The notes under the pieces are model-generated. The model worked only from the letters and a program-made list of their open reading frames with translations. It did no database searches and had not been told where the DNA came from. The position numbers and the translations under genes are program-made. A DNA stretch of 64,000 bases from assembly GCF_003264365.1 (NCBI RefSeq), contig NZ_PYAK01000001.1, positions 124,001-188,000 of the forward strand, written 5' to 3'. Source of the DNA: Micromonospora noduli. GTDB taxonomy: Bacteria > Actinomycetota > Actinomycetes > Mycobacteriales > Micromonosporaceae. Positions 34,146-42,804 of the stretch are shown in pieces. Within the stretch, counting starts at the first letter, position 1. Each line of letters opens with the position of its first letter.

Positions 34146-34632
34146 CGAGGAGCTCCTGGATCACCTGGTCGATCAGCAGACCGACGATCTCCCGCGTGAT
34201 CATCTGGAAGATCGGGACCTCGGCCAGCGACGCGCCGAACGTGACGACGGCGGTGGCGATCGCCTGAGCCACAGCGAAGGCGAGGATCGCAAGCTGCACG
34301 ATCACCTGGATCTTCAGCGCGAGCACGATCGCGGCGGCGATGATCAGCCCGGTGCCGATCAGCATGGCGGCCTCAGAGTAGTCCGGCAGCGTTCCGGGGC
34401 CGCTCTCCGGCTTGGACCACCACTTCTGGAACGCCTGCACCGACTCGCCCTGGTGCTGTGACCAGATCGCCGCCGCAGCCGAGCTGGCCTCCCCGGATGC
34501 CTCGGCGACAGTGCCGGAGAAGTCCAGCCAGGCCTGGCCCATCTCGAACAGCTTTTCCTCGTCGGCTTCGGGCCAGCTGTAGCCGATCCAGCCGAGTGCC
34601 GTGATCAGCTCACCCGGCAGTTGAAGTCCCAT
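34138..34632 (-). CDS. WXG100-like / CpnT-N-terminal-type delivery protein
   Basis: Protein of 164 residues. The opening MGLQLPGELITALGWIGYSW with PEADEEKLFEMG is the usual start of long actinobacterial WXG100-type toxins. HQGESVQAFQKWWSK forms the second helix. A hydrophobic stretch (MLIGTGLIIAAAIVLALKIQ to about residue 145) follows. In relatives the toxin domain is in the same polypeptide; here the protein ends at residue 164 and the toxin begins in another frame with its own ribosome binding site. It is probably exported by type VII secretion together with the small WXG100 protein. Confidence 0.75.
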   Translation of the reverse strand: MGLQLPGELITALGWIGYSWPEADEEKLFEMGQAWLDFSGTVAEASGEASSAAAAIWSQHQGESVQAFQKWWSKPESGPGTLPDYSEAAMLIGTGLIIAAAIVLALKIQVIVQLAILAFAVAQAIATAVVTFGASLAEVPIFQMITREIVGLLIDQVIQELLDA

Positions 34633-34636
34633 GCCG

Positions 34637-34960
34637 TCACCCCAGCATTCCCTGGATGTCCCGCAGCGCGCCCGCGGCGGCGTCCTCGACCAGCTCGAAG
34701 TTGTCGGCCATCTTCGTCAGGTCGCTGCCGGCCGATCCGATCTCCTCGGCGGCCACGCCGATGCAGTCAAAAACCCAGGTGGACGCCTCCGTGTAGGCGA
34801 TGCCGATCAGCGAGCCGATGTCGTCGGCACCCCACGGCTCGCCGTGCCCCTGCATCTTTGCCTCGAAGCTCTCCAACTGCCCGATGAAGCGTTCGGCGGC
34901 GCCGATGACCTCATCGCCGCCGGAACGCAGCAGCGCGGGCTCGACCTCGAAGCCGTTCAC
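34637..34960 (-). CDS. WXG100-like ESX substrate/chaperone
   Basis: Protein of 107 residues of helical-hairpin type: GDEVIGAAERFIGQLESFEA, turn GHGEPWGADDIGSLIGIAYT (W-G turn) and a second long helix. This size and layout fit WXG100/EsxA-like proteins that pair with larger type VII substrates. It starts with GTG overlapping the YbaB-like stop (GTGA) and ends 4 bp before the delivery gene. No ESX core genes are in the window. Confidence 0.75.
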   Translation of the reverse strand: MNGFEVEPALLRSGGDEVIGAAERFIGQLESFEAKMQGHGEPWGADDIGSLIGIAYTEASTWVFDCIGVAAEEIGSAGSDLTKMADNFELVEDAAAGALRDIQGMLG

Positions 34961-35379
34961 CGGGAACCTCCTCGGGCCATTCGCTCCTGCGCGTCCGTGA
35001 GCGCCTGCAGGAACGCACCGAGCCGCGGCACGGCCGTGTCACGAACCTGCTCCAGCTGCTCGGTGAGCTGCGAGAGGTCGCCGGAGGCCACCGCCGGGCC
35101 GCCACCGCGCATCGAGTCGATCGCCGCGTTCACGGCCGCGATCACGTGTTCGCAGACCTCGGCGGCGCCGAGCCGCATCATCCGTGGGTCCAGCGTCAGC
35201 GACTCCAGCCGGCCATCAGCGCCGAACTCGGCACGGACCTGCCCCTCGGCCGACTCACCGACCCGACGCAGGCGCGCGGCCTCCTCGTCCTCCGGCGCAG
35301 CGCCGGCGGCGCGCAACGCGCCAACCGTCGCGTCCAGCATGCGAGCGAACTCTCCGCTCGCCGGCTCATTCACCGACAT
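34957..35379 (-). CDS. YbaB/EbfC-like protein, first gene of the toxin operon
   Basis: Protein of 140 residues with the central YbaB/EbfC-like pattern VGESAEGQVRAEFGADGRLE and SLTLDPRMMRLGAAEVCEHV, followed by a long helix. YbaB proteins are nucleoid-associated, but this branch commonly accompanies WXG100 toxins and may be a type VII accessory protein. The ATG at 35379 is preceded by GGAGGG. The 190 bp to the upstream gene probably contain the operon promoter. Confidence 0.72.
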   Translation of the reverse strand: MSVNEPASGEFARMLDATVGALRAAGAAPEDEEAARLRRVGESAEGQVRAEFGADGRLESLTLDPRMMRLGAAEVCEHVIAAVNAAIDSMRGGGPAVASGDLSQLTEQLEQVRDTAVPRLGAFLQALTDAQERMARGGSR

Positions 35380-35569
35380 GCGCCCTCCATCGATCGCCTC
35401 CGAGACAGTGGAAAGCGTAGTCAGATCCGGCAAACAGTGTGGACCGGCGAGGTGGACGTTCCATCGAATCCTGTCGACGGGTCCGGCCGATCGACGGAGC
35501 TGCACAACAACGGGGGTACGCCCGACGCAGGTCCCTCGACCGGCGCACCTGACAGCGGCTGGGTACCGC

Positions 35570-36037
35570 TCAGGGCTGGAAGTACTCCGACATCAGGCGG
35601 CTGACCCATTCCGGCTGCTCGACGTTCACCGGGACGAACTCCACCATCGTCGGCTTCAGGTCGACGACCGGGGTGCCCGAGACCGCGTCGAGACCCACCA
35701 CCGTCAATTCGCGGCCGTGGACGGATTCGATGGCGCAGCACGTCACTCCGATGCGGTTTGGTCTGCGAGGGCCGCGGCCGGCGAATACACCAACGGGCGG
35801 TAGGTCGGAGCGACCACGGTAGGGACGGGGTTCGCGGTGATCACCGTCTGCTGGGAACTGGTCGAAGATGAAGAGGACTTCCACATGGGAGAAGCCCTCC
35901 AGGCCCTGGAGGCACAGATCACCGAAGCGCTCGTCGATGGTGATGGTGCTGCGGACGGCACCCCAGTTGTCCGTGTGCTGGACATCGGTCCTGTCATTTC
36001 GGACCGTACCGATCGGGGTGATCTCAAAGCTGGGCAT
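35570..36037 (-). CDS. TrmO/TsaA-like (UPF0066) tRNA methyltransferase-type protein
   Basis: Protein of 155 residues: ITPIGTVRNDRTDVQ at the N-terminus, FSHVEVLFIFDQFP, and the family signature RGPRRPNRIGVTCCAIESV. The beta-barrel UPF0066 fold uses S-adenosylmethionine to methylate N6 of t6A37 in some tRNAs (E. coli TrmO). This protein is shorter than E. coli TrmO and lacks its C-terminal part, so the substrate may differ. The ATG at 36037 is supported by the conserved N-terminus. Confidence 0.83.
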   Translation of the reverse strand: MPSFEITPIGTVRNDRTDVQHTDNWGAVRSTITIDERFGDLCLQGLEGFSHVEVLFIFDQFPADGDHREPRPYRGRSDLPPVGVFAGRGPRRPNRIGVTCCAIESVHGRELTVVGLDAVSGTPVVDLKPTMVEFVPVNVEQPEWVSRLMSEYFQP

Positions 36038-36096
36038 GACCTGAGGCTAGTTGCCGCGCACGACCGGCCGGCATGCACGAGCACCCGATCAAGGAG

Positions 36097-36312
36097 TCAG
36101 GCCGGGGTTGCGCTGGCGGCGGTCCTGGCGAAGCGGCGGGCCAGGTGGCCGAAGGCGTCGACAAGCTCGGCGGGGCCGACAACGTCGATCTCGGTGTCGA
36201 ACCGGGCGATGGCGGCGGCCAGGCTGGGCCAGGACCAGGAGCCGAGAGTGCCAACGGGATGGGGCCGTCGCAACCCGACGGCCCCGTCCCGCCACTCCGA
36301 GCGTTCGTACCC
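36097..36312 (-). pseudogene. C-terminal remnant of a WYL-domain regulator
   Basis: Directly after the kinase stop the minus strand stays open for about 71 codons without a start codon, with coding-like composition: YERSEWRDGAVGLRRPHPVG, SWSWPSLAAAIARFDTEIDV, ELVDAFGHLARRFART. It ends at TGA 36097. This resembles the C-terminal end of WYL-domain transcriptional regulators. Without a start or N-terminal HTH it appears to be a remnant left by a deletion. Confidence 0.5.
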
Positions 36313-37329
36313 TCAGGCGGTGGCCAGGCGGACCATGAACTGGCAGCCGTCGGGGGTGTTGCGCACCTCGACCCGACCGCCGTGCGCCTCCACCAGGCCA
36401 TGAACGATGGCCAGGCCGAGCCCTCCGGACGCCCCACCGTCACCGGGGCCGGGAGTGCGGGCCGGCTCACCACGGAACGCGATGTCGAACACCCGGGGAA
36501 GGTCGGCCGGGGGAATGCCGCCACAGGTGTCGGCAACCGACAGCCAGGCGTGGTCGTCCTCCCGGCCGGCTTCGATACGTACGGTGCCGTCGGCCGGGGT
36601 GTAGCGGACCGCGTTGAGCAGCAGGTTCGCCACGACCCGGGCCAACTCCGGTTCGCTCGCGGCGACCGTCGGCCACCCCGACTCGCTGGCGATCAACTTG
36701 ATCCGGCGAGCGTCGGCCAACGGGATGGTGCTGGCCAGCGCGTCCGAAACCACCTCTCCGAGCGGCACCGCCGTCAACGACAACCGCAACGCTCCCGCGT
36801 TGATCCGGGACAGCTCGAACAGGTCATCGACGAGTCGGGTCATCCGGTCGGTCTCCAGTCGGATGCGCCGGTGGTACTCGTCGACCGTGTCCGGATCGCG
36901 CACCACCCGGTCCTCCAGCGCCTCCGCCATGGCCCTCAGCCCGGCGAGCGGGGTCCGCAGGTCGTGGGAGACCCAGGCGACCAGGTCGCGCCGGCCCTTC
37001 TCCAGTTGCCGTTCCCGCTCCCGGGCCTGGTCGCGCCAGACCGCGGCGCGGGCCAGTCGCCGGCCGAAGTGCCCGCCGACGGCGAGGCTGACCACCGCTG
37101 CCGCCGCGACGGTGATCAGGACCACCTCAAGGTCGTGCGCGGAGAGGAACATCGCCTCCGCGACCGCCATCACCCCGACGGCGACGGCGACCACAGTGGT
37201 GGTGAGCAGCACGTTGAGGTGCACGGTGATCGAGCTGCGCCGAAGCGCGCGGAGCAGCACCGCACCGGCGAGCCCGATGCCGAGTGCCGCCCCGAGGGCG
37301 ATCGCGAAGATCAGGAGTACGTCACGCAT
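36313..37329 (-). CDS. Sensor histidine kinase (HisKA type)
   Basis: Kinase of 338 residues. Two or three N-terminal membrane helices (FAIALGAALGIGLAGAVLLR, LTTTVVAVAVGVMAVAEAMF, VLITVAAAAVVSLAVG) are followed by the dimerisation helix DLVAWVSHDLRTPLAGLRAM with phosphoacceptor His122. The ATPase domain has LLLNAVRYTPADGTVRIEAG, DTCGGIPPADLPRVFDIAFR and GGLGLAIVHGLVEAHGG. It overlaps the upstream regulator gene by 8 bp. The pair likely controls the adjacent envelope/redox island. Confidence 0.93.
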   Translation of the reverse strand: MRDVLLIFAIALGAALGIGLAGAVLLRALRRSSITVHLNVLLTTTVVAVAVGVMAVAEAMFLSAHDLEVVLITVAAAAVVSLAVGGHFGRRLARAAVWRDQARERERQLEKGRRDLVAWVSHDLRTPLAGLRAMAEALEDRVVRDPDTVDEYHRRIRLETDRMTRLVDDLFELSRINAGALRLSLTAVPLGEVVSDALASTIPLADARRIKLIASESGWPTVAASEPELARVVANLLLNAVRYTPADGTVRIEAGREDDHAWLSVADTCGGIPPADLPRVFDIAFRGEPARTPGPGDGGASGGLGLAIVHGLVEAHGGRVEVRNTPDGCQFMVRLATA

Positions 37330-38017
37330 GGGCCGGCTCGTAGCGGTAGCCGACGCCCCAGACGGTCACGATCCGCTGCGGATCGGCCGGGTTGGCCTCA
37401 ATCTTCTCCCGCAGCCGGCGTACGTGCACTGTCACTGTCGAGTGGTCCCCGAAGTTCCAGCCCCAGACCTGCTCAAGAAGTTCGGCCCGGCCGAAGACCC
37501 GGGACGGATGCCGCATGAGGTGGACGAGCAGGTCGAATTCGCGCAACGTCAGGGCCAGATCCGCACCGGCGAGGCGGGCGGTTCGGGAGGCCGTGTGCAC
37601 CACCAGGTTGCCGTCGGTGAGCGCCTCCGGCCGCTCGGGCGGCGTCCCACCGCCGGCGCGACGGAGCACCGAACGGACCCGCAGCACCAGTTCCCTGGGT
37701 GAGAAGGGCTTGGTCAGGTAGTCGTCCGCGCCGAGTTGCAGCCCGAGGATCCGGTCGGACTCGTCGCCGCGCGCGGTGAGCATGACGATCGGTACGCCGT
37801 CCGGCCGTACCCGCAGCGCCCGGCACACCTCCAGACCGTTGATCAGCGGCAGCATCAGGTCGAGCACGACCAGGTGTGGCGCGTGCCGCTCCACGGCCGC
37901 CAGTGCCGCCGCACCGTCCGCCGCGAGGCTCACCTGGAAGCCGTCGTTCTCGAGGTAACGACGGATGACGTCGCTCACGGTCTGATCGTCGTCGACCACC
38001 AGCACACGCTGTGTCAC
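37322..38017 (-). CDS. OmpR/PhoB-family response regulator
   Basis: Regulator of 231 residues. The receiver domain has VLVVDDDQTVSD, phosphoacceptor Asp53 in LVVLDLMLPLINGLE and Lys in DDYLTKPFSPREL. The C-terminal winged helix has LTLREFDLLVHLMRHPSRVF and DHSTVTVHVRRLREKIE-ANP, ending VWGVGYRYEP. The GTG at 38017 with GGGGAAGG upstream is the start. OmpR-type proteins bind 11-bp tandem half-sites. Such repeats of CGTAAG type lie upstream of this gene and in two other promoters of the island. Confidence 0.93.
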   Translation of the reverse strand: MTQRVLVVDDDQTVSDVIRRYLENDGFQVSLAADGAAALAAVERHAPHLVVLDLMLPLINGLEVCRALRVRPDGVPIVMLTARGDESDRILGLQLGADDYLTKPFSPRELVLRVRSVLRRAGGGTPPERPEALTDGNLVVHTASRTARLAGADLALTLREFDLLVHLMRHPSRVFGRAELLEQVWGWNFGDHSTVTVHVRRLREKIEANPADPQRIVTVWGVGYRYEPAHA

Positions 38018-38103
38018 GGACCTTCCCCGTTCCGCCCCGTCAACGTCTCCCCCAGATGTCCATCGACCCAGCGTAGCCAGGCACCAGACTCCGCCCGCAC
38101 CGG

Positions 38104-38125
38104 TAAACCTTGCGAGGTTCTTACG
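38104..38125 (-). promoter_or_regulatory. 11-bp tandem repeats (putative OmpR-type operator 1)
   Basis: On the minus strand CGTAAGAACCT (38125-38115) and CGCAAGGTTTA (38114-38104) are adjacent 11-mers. They lie between the divergent response-regulator (38017) and epimerase (38177) genes, so they may control both. Confidence 0.5.
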
Positions 38126-38176
38126 GCTGTACGCGGAAACCCGCTCGGGCGTACGCGAGGTCATACGGTGACCGGA

Positions 38177-39256
38177 ATGCGGATCCTTGTCACCGGTGCG
38201 GCCGGGTTCATCGGCTCACACGTCGCCGACCTGCTCACCGACGACGGGCACGAGGTGGTGGCAGTGGACGCGCTCCTGCCCGAGGCGCACGGTGCGACGG
38301 CGCCGCGGTGGACCGAGCGGCACGACCTGGTGGTCGGTGACGTACGCGACGGCGAGCTGCTGACCCGGCTACTGAACGGGGTCGACGCGGTCTGCCATCA
38401 GGCAGCCATGGTCGGCCATGGCCTCGACCCGGCCGATGCCCCCCGGTACGCCGCGCACAACGACCTCGGCACTGCCACCCTCCTCGCGGCGATGCACGCC
38501 ACCGGGGTGCGCCGACTGGTGCTGGCCAGCTCGATGGTGGTCTACGGCGAGGGCCGCTATCACTGCCCCACCCACGGGATCGTCCGACCTGCCAACCGCC
38601 GGGTCGTCGACCTGGCCGAGGGCCAGTACGAGCCGACCTGCCCTCGCTGCGACCAGGCGCTCTCCCCCGGTCTTGTGCCCGAGGACGCGCCGCTGGAACC
38701 GCAGAGCACGTACGCCGCCACCAAGTTGGCCCAGGAACACCTCGCCGGTGCCTGGGCCCGGCAGACCGGCGGATCGGTCTGGGCCCTGCGCTATCACAAC
38801 GTCTACGGACCGCGAATGCCCCGCGACACTCCGTATTCGGGGGTTGCGTCGATCTTCCGGTCGGCCCTGGCCGCCGGACGACCGCCCCGGGTGCTGGAGG
38901 ACGGCCGGCAACGGCGCGACTTCGTGCACGTGACCGACGTGGCCGCGGCCAACCTGCTGGCCCTCACGACACCGGCACCGGATCCCCTGACGCCGATCAA
39001 CGTCTGCTCGGGCGAACCGCACACCGTCGGCGAGTTGGCCCACGAGCTGGCGTCGGCGATGGGCGGGCCACCGCCGATCACGGTCGGGGGCGGACGGGCG
39101 GCGGACGTACGGCACGTCGTGGCCGATCCGGCGCGGGCCACCCGCGTGCTCGGTTTCACCGCCCGAGTCGGCTTCGCCGCTGGCATCGCCGACTTCACCA
39201 CCGCGGTGATGCGGGACCCGGCATCGGTCACGACACCGTCCACAGCAGGTGGTTGA
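38177..39256 (+). CDS. NAD-dependent sugar epimerase/dehydratase
   Basis: Extended short-chain dehydrogenase of 359 residues. The N-terminus MRILVTGAAGFIGSHVADLL carries the GxxGxxG motif. SSMVVYGEGRY precedes the catalytic YAATKLAQE (YxxxK), and the late region has YGPRMPRD. An insertion with CPTHG and CPRCDQALSPG holds Cys residues in a zinc-ribbon-like pattern. It probably converts a nucleotide-activated sugar used by the glycosyltransferases of this island. The ATG at 38177 is preferred; GTG 38168 is possible. Confidence 0.88.
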   Translation: MRILVTGAAGFIGSHVADLLTDDGHEVVAVDALLPEAHGATAPRWTERHDLVVGDVRDGELLTRLLNGVDAVCHQAAMVGHGLDPADAPRYAAHNDLGTATLLAAMHATGVRRLVLASSMVVYGEGRYHCPTHGIVRPANRRVVDLAEGQYEPTCPRCDQALSPGLVPEDAPLEPQSTYAATKLAQEHLAGAWARQTGGSVWALRYHNVYGPRMPRDTPYSGVASIFRSALAAGRPPRVLEDGRQRRDFVHVTDVAAANLLALTTPAPDPLTPINVCSGEPHTVGELAHELASAMGGPPPITVGGGRAADVRHVVADPARATRVLGFTARVGFAAGIADFTTAVMRDPASVTTPSTAGG

Positions 39257-40592
39257 CGGCGAGAGCCGTGGCGGCCTGGGCGGCCAACCACCACCGTCGG
39301 TGACCGTGCGGCAGGTGCGCGGTGGCGACCAGCAGCCAGACGGCGAACGGTAGCCAGATCCGCTCGACCTCGGCCTTGCTGAGCCCGGACAGGTCCGCGG
39401 CGAGCACCGCCGCCGTCGCCGCGACGGGCAACCACACAGTGGGCCCGGCGCTGGCGATCCGCTGCCGGAGGGCCGTCGCGAGCGGTGGGTGCGGTGCCCG
39501 GATCGACACGGCGGCCACCGCCCGCCGCAGCGCCGGCCCGACCACCGGGCCGGCCGAGAGCAGCAGGGCGGCGAAATTCGCCCAGACCCAGTAGCCGTAC
39601 GGACGTTCCGCCGCCCAGCCCTGGTAGTAACGACGCGCCACCAGGTGGTAGCCGTCCAGCCACCAGAAGCCGGCGAGGGTGAACGCCGCGACGACGGCCG
39701 CGACCGCCGTCGCCGCGACCAGGAGCACGCCGAGGCGGTCCCGCGCCCGGAGCAGCACCACTGTCAACGCGAGCAACCCGACCAGGACGAACCCGTACGA
39801 CAGGTAGAGCGCGAAGCCGAGGAGCAACCCGCCCAGTGCGGCCCCCGGTCGGCCACCCACCGCCAGCAACGCCAACCCGGCCGCGACCACCGCGGCGAAG
39901 ATCCCGTCCGCGGACGCGCCCACCCAGACCGCCCCCGGGAGGAGCACCAGGAACGGCCACACCGCCCGGGCGGCGTCCTCGGCGCCGAGTGCCCGCAACG
40001 TCACCGGAACCGACACCGACACCGTGGCACCGAGCAGCACGCAGGCGAGCCCGGCGGCGGTCCCGCCGCCCAGGCCGATCCGCTCCAGCCAGACGAAGAA
40101 CAGCAACGCTCCCGGGGGGTGAGCGGCAGCGTGGGTGGACCACGAATCGGGCTGGAAGTCGAGAATCCGGTCGGCGAAGCCGGACAGCATGATGCCGACG
40201 TCCGTCACCCGGGGCACCTCGTGCAGGTACTCGGCCTGCACTGTGAGCCGCCCGGTCAACCCCGCGGACCAGCCGTCCACCAGGGCCAGCGACAGCGTCC
40301 AGAGCAGCGAGGCGAGATAGCCGACCGCCAGCAGTCGCGGCCACGGCGTGTCCGTTCCCCAGCGCACGCCCCGCCAGACGAACAGCGCCGCGACGAGAAG
40401 CGCGGCGGGGGTGCCGGGCCCCAGATGGGGCTGCCAACTCGCGTAGAGCGGTGCCGCGTCGGCGTGCAGCCGTACGCCCTGATGGTTGAGCAGGGCGCCG
40501 ACGGCGACGGCGACGGCGAGCAGGGCCACCTCGGTGCCGAGGACGATCAGGTCGGCGGACCGGGTTCGTCCCGGCCGGGTCATCATGGTCAT
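39228..40592 (-). CDS. Polytopic membrane protein, GT-C-type glycosyltransferase-like
   Basis: Protein of 454 residues with about 11-12 hydrophobic helices. The pattern of long helices with a soluble loop after the first (LHADAAPLYASWQPHLG, DFQPDSWSTHAAAHPPGALL) resembles GT-C mannosyltransferases that use polyprenyl-phosphate sugars. No experimental match is claimed. It overlaps the convergent epimerase by 29 bp and is divergent from the GT2 gene across a promoter with CGTAAG repeats. Confidence 0.75.
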   Translation of the reverse strand: MTMMTRPGRTRSADLIVLGTEVALLAVAVAVGALLNHQGVRLHADAAPLYASWQPHLGPGTPAALLVAALFVWRGVRWGTDTPWPRLLAVGYLASLLWTLSLALVDGWSAGLTGRLTVQAEYLHEVPRVTDVGIMLSGFADRILDFQPDSWSTHAAAHPPGALLFFVWLERIGLGGGTAAGLACVLLGATVSVSVPVTLRALGAEDAARAVWPFLVLLPGAVWVGASADGIFAAVVAAGLALLAVGGRPGAALGGLLLGFALYLSYGFVLVGLLALTVVLLRARDRLGVLLVAATAVAAVVAAFTLAGFWWLDGYHLVARRYYQGWAAERPYGYWVWANFAALLLSAGPVVGPALRRAVAAVSIRAPHPPLATALRQRIASAGPTVWLPVAATAAVLAADLSGLSKAEVERIWLPFAVWLLVATAHLPHGHRRWWLAAQAATALAVNHLLWTVS

Positions 40593-40658
40593 GGTGACGG
40601 CCGACGATACGACCTCCCACCAGGCATTCGGCGGCCAGACGGTGAGACGTCAGCGAGT

Positions 40659-40697
40659 CGTAAGATCCGTTGCCGTGTAAGCGATTCGTAAGGAGAA
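40659..40697 (+). promoter_or_regulatory. CGTAAG-type 11-bp repeats (putative OmpR-type operator 2)
   Basis: CGTAAGATCCG (40659-40669), TGTAAGCGATT (40676-40686) and CGTAAGGAGAA (40687-40697) occur in the divergent promoter between the membrane protein and GT2 genes. The last two are directly adjacent 11-mers. Confidence 0.5.
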
Positions 40698-40739
40698 ACC
40701 GCGGCCCGGACGACCGGTGGCGGGCCTAGCGTCGCCGGT

Positions 40740-41417
40740 ATGCACACAACGATCGACGTGGTGCTGCCGTGTCTGGACGAGGCGGCCGCACTGCCTGCCG
40801 TACTGAGCGGACTGCCACCCGGCTACCGCGCCATCGTGGTCGACAACGGCTCCACCGACGGTTCGCCGGTCGTCGCGGCCGAGCACGGGGCCCGGGTCGT
40901 CCACGAGCCGCGACGCGGGTACGGCGCGGCAGTGCACGCCGGCCTGCTGGCGGCGGAGGCGGATCTGGTCTGCGTGCTCGACGCGGACGGCTCGTTCGAC
41001 CCGGCCGAGTTGCCCAGGCTCGTCTCGGCGGTGCTCGACGGGCGGGCCGATCTCGCCGTCGGGCGGCGTCGGCCGGTCTCGGCGGCTGCCTGGCCGTGGC
41101 ATGCCCGCGCCGGGAACGCGCTGGTCGCGGCCCTGCTGCGGCGTCGCGGCGTGCCGGTGTACGACATCAGCCCGATCCGGGTGGCCCGCCGGGCGGCGCT
41201 GCTGGGCCTCGGTGTCAACGACCGCGCGTTCGGCTACCCCCTGGAGTTGCTGCTGCGCGCGGCCGGAGCGGGCTGGCGGATCCTCGAACTGGACGTCGCG
41301 TACGCACCCCGGGCCGCCGGGACCGTCTCGAAGGTCTCCGGCTCGGTCCGGGGCACGCTGCGAGCGACCCGGGACTTCGCCGGAGTGCTGCGCGCCGACG
41401 CCGGTGGTGGCCGGTGA
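40740..41417 (+). CDS. Family 2 glycosyltransferase
   Basis: Protein of 225 residues with GT-A signatures: DVVLPCLDEAAALPAVLSGL, IVVDNGSTDGSP, GYGAAVHAGLLAAEADLVCV and the metal-binding LDADGSFDP. Later PVYDISPIRVARRAALLGLG is typical of dolichol-phosphate-mannose-synthase-like enzymes. It probably moves a sugar from a nucleotide donor to a lipid carrier at the membrane. It overlaps the DUF2064 gene by GTGA, beginning a tight run of five genes. Confidence 0.9.
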   Translation: MHTTIDVVLPCLDEAAALPAVLSGLPPGYRAIVVDNGSTDGSPVVAAEHGARVVHEPRRGYGAAVHAGLLAAEADLVCVLDADGSFDPAELPRLVSAVLDGRADLAVGRRRPVSAAAWPWHARAGNALVAALLRRRGVPVYDISPIRVARRAALLGLGVNDRAFGYPLELLLRAAGAGWRILELDVAYAPRAAGTVSKVSGSVRGTLRATRDFAGVLRADAGGGR

Positions 41418-42094
41418 ACGTCCTGCTCCTTGTCGCGAAGGCGCCGGTCCCCGGGCAGGCCAAGACGCGCCTCTGCCCGCCCGCCGATCCCACCCAGGCG
41501 GCCCGGATCGCGGCGGCGTCGCTGTTGGACACCCTCGCGGCGGTGCGCGCCACCGCCTCGACCATTCCCGTGTTGGCCCACACCGGCCGGTTCGCCGATG
41601 CCGAGTACGGCGCGGAGTTGACCGCCGCGTTGGTCGGTTGGCACCTGCTTCCGCAGCGCGGCGACACGTTCGCCGACCGCCTCGCGAACGCCCACGCCGA
41701 CACCGCTGCGGCATTTCCCGGCCGGGCGGTGCTGCAGATCGGCATGGACACCCCGCAGATCCGCCCGGCAGTGCTCACCACCGCGCTGGACCGGCTCGCC
41801 GAACACGAGGCGGTGTTCGGGCCCGCGCTGGACGGCGGCTGGTGGGCACTCGGGTTACGCGATCCGAGGTACGCGAGCGCGCTACGCGACGTACCCATGT
41901 CGACCGACGACACCGGGCGTCATACCCTGGCCGCGCTGCGCGGGCACGGCGTACAACCGGCGATGCTGCCCGTGCTGCGGGATGTCGACGACTGGTCGTC
42001 GGCGCTGGCGGTCGCGGCTGACCTACAGGGCACCCGGTTCGCGGACGCCGTCGCGTCGGTGGGTGGCCATCTGCTGAGCGGACGCCCCCGGTGA
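41414..42094 (+). CDS. DUF2064/TIGR04282-family glycosyltransferase-like protein
   Basis: Protein of 226 residues with the nucleotidyl-sugar-transferase-like pattern LLLVAKAPVPGQAKTRLCPP, VLQIGMDTPQIRP and FGPALDGGWWALGLRDP. Members are annotated as arsenosugar-type or unknown glycosyltransferases; the real role here is unknown. The GTG start sits in the preceding stop (GTGA). Its pairing with GT2 is common in actinobacterial envelope islands. Confidence 0.85.
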   Translation: MNVLLLVAKAPVPGQAKTRLCPPADPTQAARIAAASLLDTLAAVRATASTIPVLAHTGRFADAEYGAELTAALVGWHLLPQRGDTFADRLANAHADTAAAFPGRAVLQIGMDTPQIRPAVLTTALDRLAEHEAVFGPALDGGWWALGLRDPRYASALRDVPMSTDDTGRHTLAALRGHGVQPAMLPVLRDVDDWSSALAVAADLQGTRFADAVASVGGHLLSGRPR

Positions 42095-42804
42095 ATTCGA
42101 CGATCAGTCTCGACGGTTTCGACGTGGTGCTGCGCAGACTCGGCGGGTGGTCCGCCGACCAGGACGCCTACGGCACGCCGGTCGGCCCGAGGCCTGCGAC
42201 CCAACCCGACCATTGGCTGGTGCACACCGACGGGCGACGTGACCTGTTGCCGGTACGGCGCTGGCACGGCCCGCCCGAACCGGAAATCGAGTCCGTCGCC
42301 GCACGCTGCACGGGGCCCACGATCGATCTCGGCTGCGGCCCCGGTCGGCTGACCAGGGCACTCGCGCAGCGCGGCCTCGTCGCACTGGGGGTGGACATCT
42401 CCGCCGAGGCGGTACGTCTGACCCAGGGTCGGGGTGTGGTGGCCCTACGACGCGACGTCTTCGAACCCCTTCCCGGCGAGGGTAGGTGGGCGCACGCCCT
42501 GCTCATCGACGGCAACATCGGCATCGGTGGCGACCCGGTCCGCCTGCTGCGCCGGTGCGGCACCCTGATCGCGGCCGACGGAACGCTGGTGGTCGAGGTG
42601 GAACCCCCGGGTGCCGGGCTGTGGCAGGGACAGGCGTACGTCCTGTCCGGATCGTCCGGCGATCGGGAACAGCGCGGACCGGTGTTTCGCTGGGCGCGGG
42701 TCGGGGCGGAGGCGGTGGCCCGTACCGCCGCCGCTGCCGGCCTGCGGGTCGTTGACCGTTTCCGGTTCGGTCCACGCTGGTTCGCCGAGTTGGCACGCTC
42801 ATGA
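42091..42804 (+). CDS. SAM-dependent methyltransferase
   Basis: Protein of 237 residues with a class I Rossmann core: PTIDLGCGPGRLTRALAQRG (motif I), VALGVDISAEAVRL (motif II) and GTLIAADGTLVVEVEPPGAG. The N-terminal extension mentions no known domain. The acceptor is unknown. GTGA and ATGA overlaps with both neighbours show that it is translated with the operon. Confidence 0.85.
   Translation: MNSTISLDGFDVVLRRLGGWSADQDAYGTPVGPRPATQPDHWLVHTDGRRDLLPVRRWHGPPEPEIESVAARCTGPTIDLGCGPGRLTRALAQRGLVALGVDISAEAVRLTQGRGVVALRRDVFEPLPGEGRWAHALLIDGNIGIGGDPVRLLRRCGTLIAADGTLVVEVEPPGAGLWQGQAYVLSGSSGDREQRGPVFRWARVGAEAVARTAAAAGLRVVDRFRFGPRWFAELARS

Noticed and set aside
36073..37518. 481-residue plus-strand frame opposite the histidine kinase
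   Set aside because: Antisense shadow; the minus strand encodes complete HisKA and HATPase motifs.
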